From CAYXXZ01 sp050175615 (GTDB lineage: Bacteria; Pseudomonadota; Gammaproteobacteria; Pseudomonadales; Porticoccaceae), in NCBI GenBank assembly GCA_050175615.1, contig JBFXIU010000216.1:1-5700 (forward strand): a stretch of 5,700 bases of DNA, read 5' to 3'. A model generated the notes under the pieces. It saw only the letters and a list, made by a program, of their open reading frames with translations. It ran no database searches and had not been told where the DNA came from. Positions 4,694-5,700 of the stretch are shown in pieces; position 1 is the stretch's first letter, and every line of letters starts with the position of its first letter. A program made the position numbers and the translations under genes.

Positions 4694-5700
4694 TTACTTG
4701 TTGAAAACAAGCGGCTCTTCAGCCAGGGTGGCCACCATCACGGCCTTGATGGTGTGCAGGCGGTTTTCCGCCTCTTCAAAGGCCATATTGCGCGGCGATT
4801 CAAAAACCTCGTCGTTGACTTCCATGCAATCAATGCCGAACCGCTGGAAGATTTCTTCGCCAACGGCCGTGCTGCGGTTGTGGAAGCTTGGCAGGCAATG
4901 CAGAAACTTGCAGTCGTCATTGCCCGTCAGGCGCATGGTGTCGTCAGTGATGCGGTAGGGGGTGAGCAGTTCTATGCGCTCTTTCCACACGTCGTCGGGT
5001 TCGCCCATGGAGACCCATACGTCCGTTGACAGAAAGTCGCAGTCGCGAACGCCATCTTCCACGCTCTCTGTGCGGCTGATACGGGCCCCGGTTTTTTGGG
5101 CGATCTGGCAGGCTATCTCATACACCTCGTCAGAGGTCCACAGCGCCCGAGGGGCCACAGAACGAAAGTCCACGCCCAGCAGGGCAGAGCCAACCATAAG
5201 CGAATTGCCCATATTATAGCGCGCGTCGCCGAGATAGGCCATGGTCTGACGGTTCAGCGGCTTGGGGCAGCATTCGCGCATGGTCAGTACGTCCGCCAGA
5301 AGCTGTGTGGGGTGCCATTCATTGGTCAGCCCGTTCCACACCGGCACAGAAGCATGTTCGGCCAGCGCTTCAACCCTTTCCTGGCCAAAGCCGCGGTATT
5401 CGATGCCGTCATAAAAACGGGAAAGCACACGGGCGGTGTCTGCCAGCGACTCTTTTTTGCCCATCTGCGAGCCGGAAGGTCCAAGATAGGTTATGTTCGC
5501 GCCCTGGTCATACGCAGCCACTTCAAAGGAACAGCGGGTTCTGGTGGAATCTTTTTCAAACAGGATGACAATGTTTTTGTCCCCCAAAAACTTTGGCTCC
5601 CGGCGCGCTTTCTTGGCCTGCTTGAGGTTGGCCGCCAGATCCAGCAGATAGGTTAGATCTTCCGGCGTGAAGTCAGTTTCCTTCAGAAAGTCTCTTTTTT
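4694..5700 (-). CDS. argF: Ornithine carbamoyltransferase, partial (5' end beyond right edge)
   Basis: This cytoplasmic enzyme joins carbamoyl phosphate and L-ornithine to give L-citrulline, a late step of arginine biosynthesis. The frame stays open to the window edge, giving 334 visible residues; the start codon lies beyond 5700, and the TTG at 5587 is internal (KFLGDKNIVILF). Motifs: the carbamoyl-phosphate loop STRTR (5548-5534), HPTQ (5314-5303), an ornithine-binding segment DARYNMGNS, the DVWVSMGE loop that marks ornithine over aspartate carbamoyltransferases, and FLHCLP with the catalytic Cys (4906-4889). The C-terminus EVFES...ENRLHTIKAVMVATL is complete and matches E. coli ArgF/ArgI closely. 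A catabolic ArcB role cannot be excluded from sequence alone; no arcA or arcC is visible here. No clear terminator follows the stop, and the tRNA-Arg lies downstream on the same strand with its own promoter. Confidence 0.93.
   Translation of the reverse strand, partial: KRDFLKETDFTPEDLTYLLDLAANLKQAKKARREPKFLGDKNIVILFEKDSTRTRCSFEVAAYDQGANITYLGPSGSQMGKKESLADTARVLSRFYDGIEYRGFGQERVEALAEHASVPVWNGLTNEWHPTQLLADVLTMRECCPKPLNRQTMAYLGDARYNMGNSLMVGSALLGVDFRSVAPRALWTSDEVYEIACQIAQKTGARISRTESVEDGVRDCDFLSTDVWVSMGEPDDVWKERIELLTPYRITDDTMRLTGNDDCKFLHCLPSFHNRSTAVGEEIFQRFGIDCMEVNDEVFESPRNMAFEEAENRLHTIKAVMVATLAEEPLVFNK

Noticed and set aside
5096..5656. 186-codon plus-strand frame
   Set aside because: Antisense shadow of ornithine carbamoyltransferase, whose motifs are unambiguous.
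1..5700. CRISPR array, insertion sequence or rRNA
   Set aside because: No regularly spaced repeats, no transposase with terminal repeats and no rRNA signature were seen.

Overview
The window looks like a moderately GC-rich, Gram-negative-type bacterial chromosome. I lean towards a Desulfovibrio-like sulfate reducer, because the integrase relic reads like the tyrosine recombinases I associate with that group and the ornithine carbamoyltransferase is of the 334-residue E. coli type. That is recognition from memory, not a proof. Intact-looking genes cover roughly the first 2.5 kb and the last 1.3 kb. Between them lies about 1.8 kb with the character of a decayed mobile-element insertion.

Left part (1-2518, + strand): a hotdog-fold acyl-CoA/acyl-ACP thioesterase (245-685); a 365-base gap with a 14-bp palindrome and no convincing gene; a PLP-dependent fold-type I aminotransferase (1051-2247); and, 64 bases later, a 68-residue 4-oxalocrotonate-tautomerase-type protein (2312-2518). 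The aminotransferase and tautomerase may be co-transcribed; a short GC hairpin lies between them.

Middle part (2519-4371): the tautomerase gene is followed within about 10 bases by a wrecked tyrosine recombinase (phage integrase) C-terminal domain, spread over three frames with three frameshifts and a double amber codon just before the catalytic tyrosine. Next comes a complete type II toxin-antitoxin pair, with a RelE/ParE-family toxin first and an XRE-type antitoxin overlapping it. It has its own sigma70-like promoter, a perfect inverted-repeat candidate operator across that promoter, and a strong terminator. After it come a doubtful small reading frame and a small glycine-zipper membrane protein with a coiled-coil tail, then non-coding sequence.

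Right part (4329-5700, - strand): a tRNA-Arg(UCU) gene with encoded CCA, its own TTGACG-17-TATAGT promoter and a perfect 11-13 bp stem terminator. Upstream of that promoter is a two-copy 27-bp-period direct repeat, and then ornithine carbamoyltransferase (arginine biosynthesis), which runs off the right edge.

The tRNA 3' end points towards the toxin-antitoxin pair and the integrase relic. This arrangement suggests an old integrative element inserted at the tRNA and then eroded, leaving the addiction module as its best-preserved part. No copy of the tRNA 3' end was seen at the other side, so the element's limits are unproven. I saw no clearly new biological system; the most informative item is the integrase relic, which ordinary ORF calling would miss.
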